Source: Glo-17 sp964549735 | Lineage (GTDB): Bacteria > Krumholzibacteriota > Krumholzibacteriia > LZORAL124-64-63 | Assembly (NCBI GenBank): GCA_964549735.1 | Contig: CAZJWO010000144.1 | Coordinates: forward strand, 1-6,259 | Length of the DNA: 6,259 nucleotides | Direction: 5' to 3' | Part shown: positions 5,125 through 6,259 of the stretch, one piece after another | Position numbering within the stretch: the stretch's first letter is position 1 | Layout: each line of letters begins with the position of its first letter | Translations under genes and position numbers: made by a program | The notes under the pieces: generated by a model | Database searches by the model: none | Seen by the model: the letters and a program-made list of their open reading frames with translations, nothing else | What the model was told of the DNA's origin: nothing

Positions 5125-6259
5125 ATGTCAAGAGCCGCTCTCCTTCTGGCTGCCATGCTGACGTTCGGATCGCTGGCCGCCGCCGTCCCGTTCGAGAACC
5201 CGGGCGTCATCGGCCATGTTCCCGATCGGATCATGGTCACCCTGCAGCCGGGTATCAAGCTGAACGTGGACAAGAGCCTCGGCCTGCCGCTGACCGGCCT
5301 GCCCCAGCTCGACGCTCTGGCGATCAAGCACGGCGTCCGCGAGATCGAACTGCTCTACGGGCCGATGATCGCGTCGTTCAAGGACGCCGACACGCGGGCA
5401 CTGCTCGAGAGCGTCTACACGATCGACTTCTCGGACAAGGCTGATCTGGGCGGCGTACTCGCCGACTACGCGAAGCTGGACATCGTCGCCGAGGCCCATC
5501 CGGTGGCGATCTGCAAGATGCACAGCGGCGCCTTCCTGCCCAACGACCTGCAGAGCGCCCAGTGGCACCACCGCAACATGACGCTCGGCGGCGCGGACAT
5601 CCGCACCCTCGGCGGCTGGGCCGAGACTCTCGGCGACAGCAACATCATCGTGGCGATCGCCGATTCGGGCATCGATTGGCAGCACCCGGACCTCGGCGGA
5701 GCGCACCCCGACAAGGTCAACGGCGCGCTGTGGACCAACTGGGCCGAGTACTACGGAACCTCCGGCCAGGACAGCGACGGCAACGGCTACGTCGACGACA
5801 TCCGGGGCTGGGATTTCGTGAACGTCTCGACCAGCCAGTGCTGGCCCGGCCAAGACTGCCTGACGCCGGACAACAACCCGATGGATTTCGAGGGCCACGG
5901 CACCAACTGCGCGGGCATGGTCGCCCCCCTGACGGACAACGGCATCGGCATCGCCGGCACCGCCCCCGGGGTCAAGATCATGGCCATCCGCGTCGGCTGG
6001 TACAACGCCAGCGGTCAGGGCGTCGTGCGCATGGACTTCTGCTCGCAGGGCATGGTCTATGCCGCCGCCAACGGGGCGAAGATCGTCAGCTGCTCGTGGG
6101 GCAATACCAGCTTCCTTTCCAGCGCCGTGACGACGTGCCTGAACGCCGGCATGCTGATCTTCGAGAGCGCCGGCAACAACAACGACGAGGTCCCTTCCTA
6201 CCTCGGCAGCTACAACGATCCGCTGCGCCGCGTGCTGTCCGTCGCGGCGACGTCCCCGA
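5125..6259 (+). CDS. Secreted subtilisin-family (S8) serine protease, C-terminus cut by window edge
   Basis: ATG at 5125 has GAGAGG (5112-5117) 7 nt upstream; 378 residues are visible. A signal peptide spans residues 1 to about 20: a short basic start, a hydrophobic core, and AAA before VPFENPG. Residues from about 21 to 165 form a prodomain, starting with VPDRIMVTLQPG and ending near PNDLQSAQWHHRNM, the usual junction in extracellular S8 proteases. The catalytic domain shows Asp180 in IADSGIDWQHPDL, His258 in EGHGTNCAGMVAP and the oxyanion Asn351 in SAGNNND. The Ser in the expected GTSMA block lies beyond the window. An insert, DSDGNGYVDD (216-225), looks like a calcium-binding loop and occurs in many large secreted S8 proteases; two Cys nearby (SQCWPGQDC) could form a disulfide. 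It likely degrades extracellular protein. Any C-terminal sorting or carbohydrate-binding domain cannot be seen. Expression is likely from the strong promoter upstream. Confidence 0.95.
   Translation, partial: MSRAALLLAAMLTFGSLAAAVPFENPGVIGHVPDRIMVTLQPGIKLNVDKSLGLPLTGLPQLDALAIKHGVREIELLYGPMIASFKDADTRALLESVYTIDFSDKADLGGVLADYAKLDIVAEAHPVAICKMHSGAFLPNDLQSAQWHHRNMTLGGADIRTLGGWAETLGDSNIIVAIADSGIDWQHPDLGGAHPDKVNGALWTNWAEYYGTSGQDSDGNGYVDDIRGWDFVNVSTSQCWPGQDCLTPDNNPMDFEGHGTNCAGMVAPLTDNGIGIAGTAPGVKIMAIRVGWYNASGQGVVRMDFCSQGMVYAAANGAKIVSCSWGNTSFLSSAVTTCLNAGMLIFESAGNNNDEVPSYLGSYNDPLRRVLSVAATSP

Noticed and set aside
5128..5898. Minus-strand open frame of 256 codons opposite the protease
   Set aside because: The plus strand carries signal peptide, prodomain and catalytic motifs; this frame is Val/Ala/Arg-rich with no domain.

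Overview
The window is G+C-rich bacterial DNA, roughly two-thirds G+C by eye, with strong G/C preference at third codon positions. Genes are densely packed, GTG starts are used, and Shine-Dalgarno sites are clear. No rRNA, tRNA, CRISPR array, insertion sequence or phage gene is visible. A secreted S8 protease with a long prodomain beside a DUF3524-type glycosyltransferase would fit a free-living lineage such as a deep-branching FCB-group or candidate-phylum bacterium. That placement is a guess; nothing in the window fixes the taxon.

Layout, left to right. (1) 1-1914, minus strand, running off the left edge: a membrane protein with two transmembrane helices, a long helical cytoplasmic part containing a degenerate chemoreceptor (MCP) signalling-tip motif, and a disordered acidic tail with repeated short motifs. 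(2) 1915-2141: divergent intergenic region with three perfect 10-bp palindromes and a 13-codon minus-strand ORF that overlaps the receptor start by ATGA. (3) 2142-2759, plus strand: a 205-residue protein of unknown function. (4) 2756-3631, minus strand: an alpha/beta-hydrolase whose nucleophile serine is replaced by glycine; its stop codon interlocks with that of the preceding gene (TTAG). (5) 3772-4953, minus strand: a full-length glycosyltransferase of the tRNA-queuosine alpha-mannosyltransferase (GTDC1/QTMAN, DUF3524) family, followed by a possible weak terminator. (6) 4954-5124: divergent regulatory region with an AT-rich island and a near-consensus promoter, TTGATG-17-TATAAT, facing right. 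(7) 5125 to the right edge, plus strand: a secreted subtilisin-family (S8) protease carrying Asp, His and oxyanion Asn; the catalytic Ser lies beyond the window.

The genes do not form one obvious pathway. The glycosyltransferase and hydrolase lie in tandem, 140 nt apart, and could be co-transcribed. The receptor-like gene and the unknown gene diverge from one regulatory region; the glycosyltransferase and protease diverge from another. The points most worth attention are the serine-less hydrolase, the degenerate receptor with a tandem YDLxEF tail, and the bacterial QTMAN-like enzyme. I see no clear evidence of a wholly new multi-gene system.
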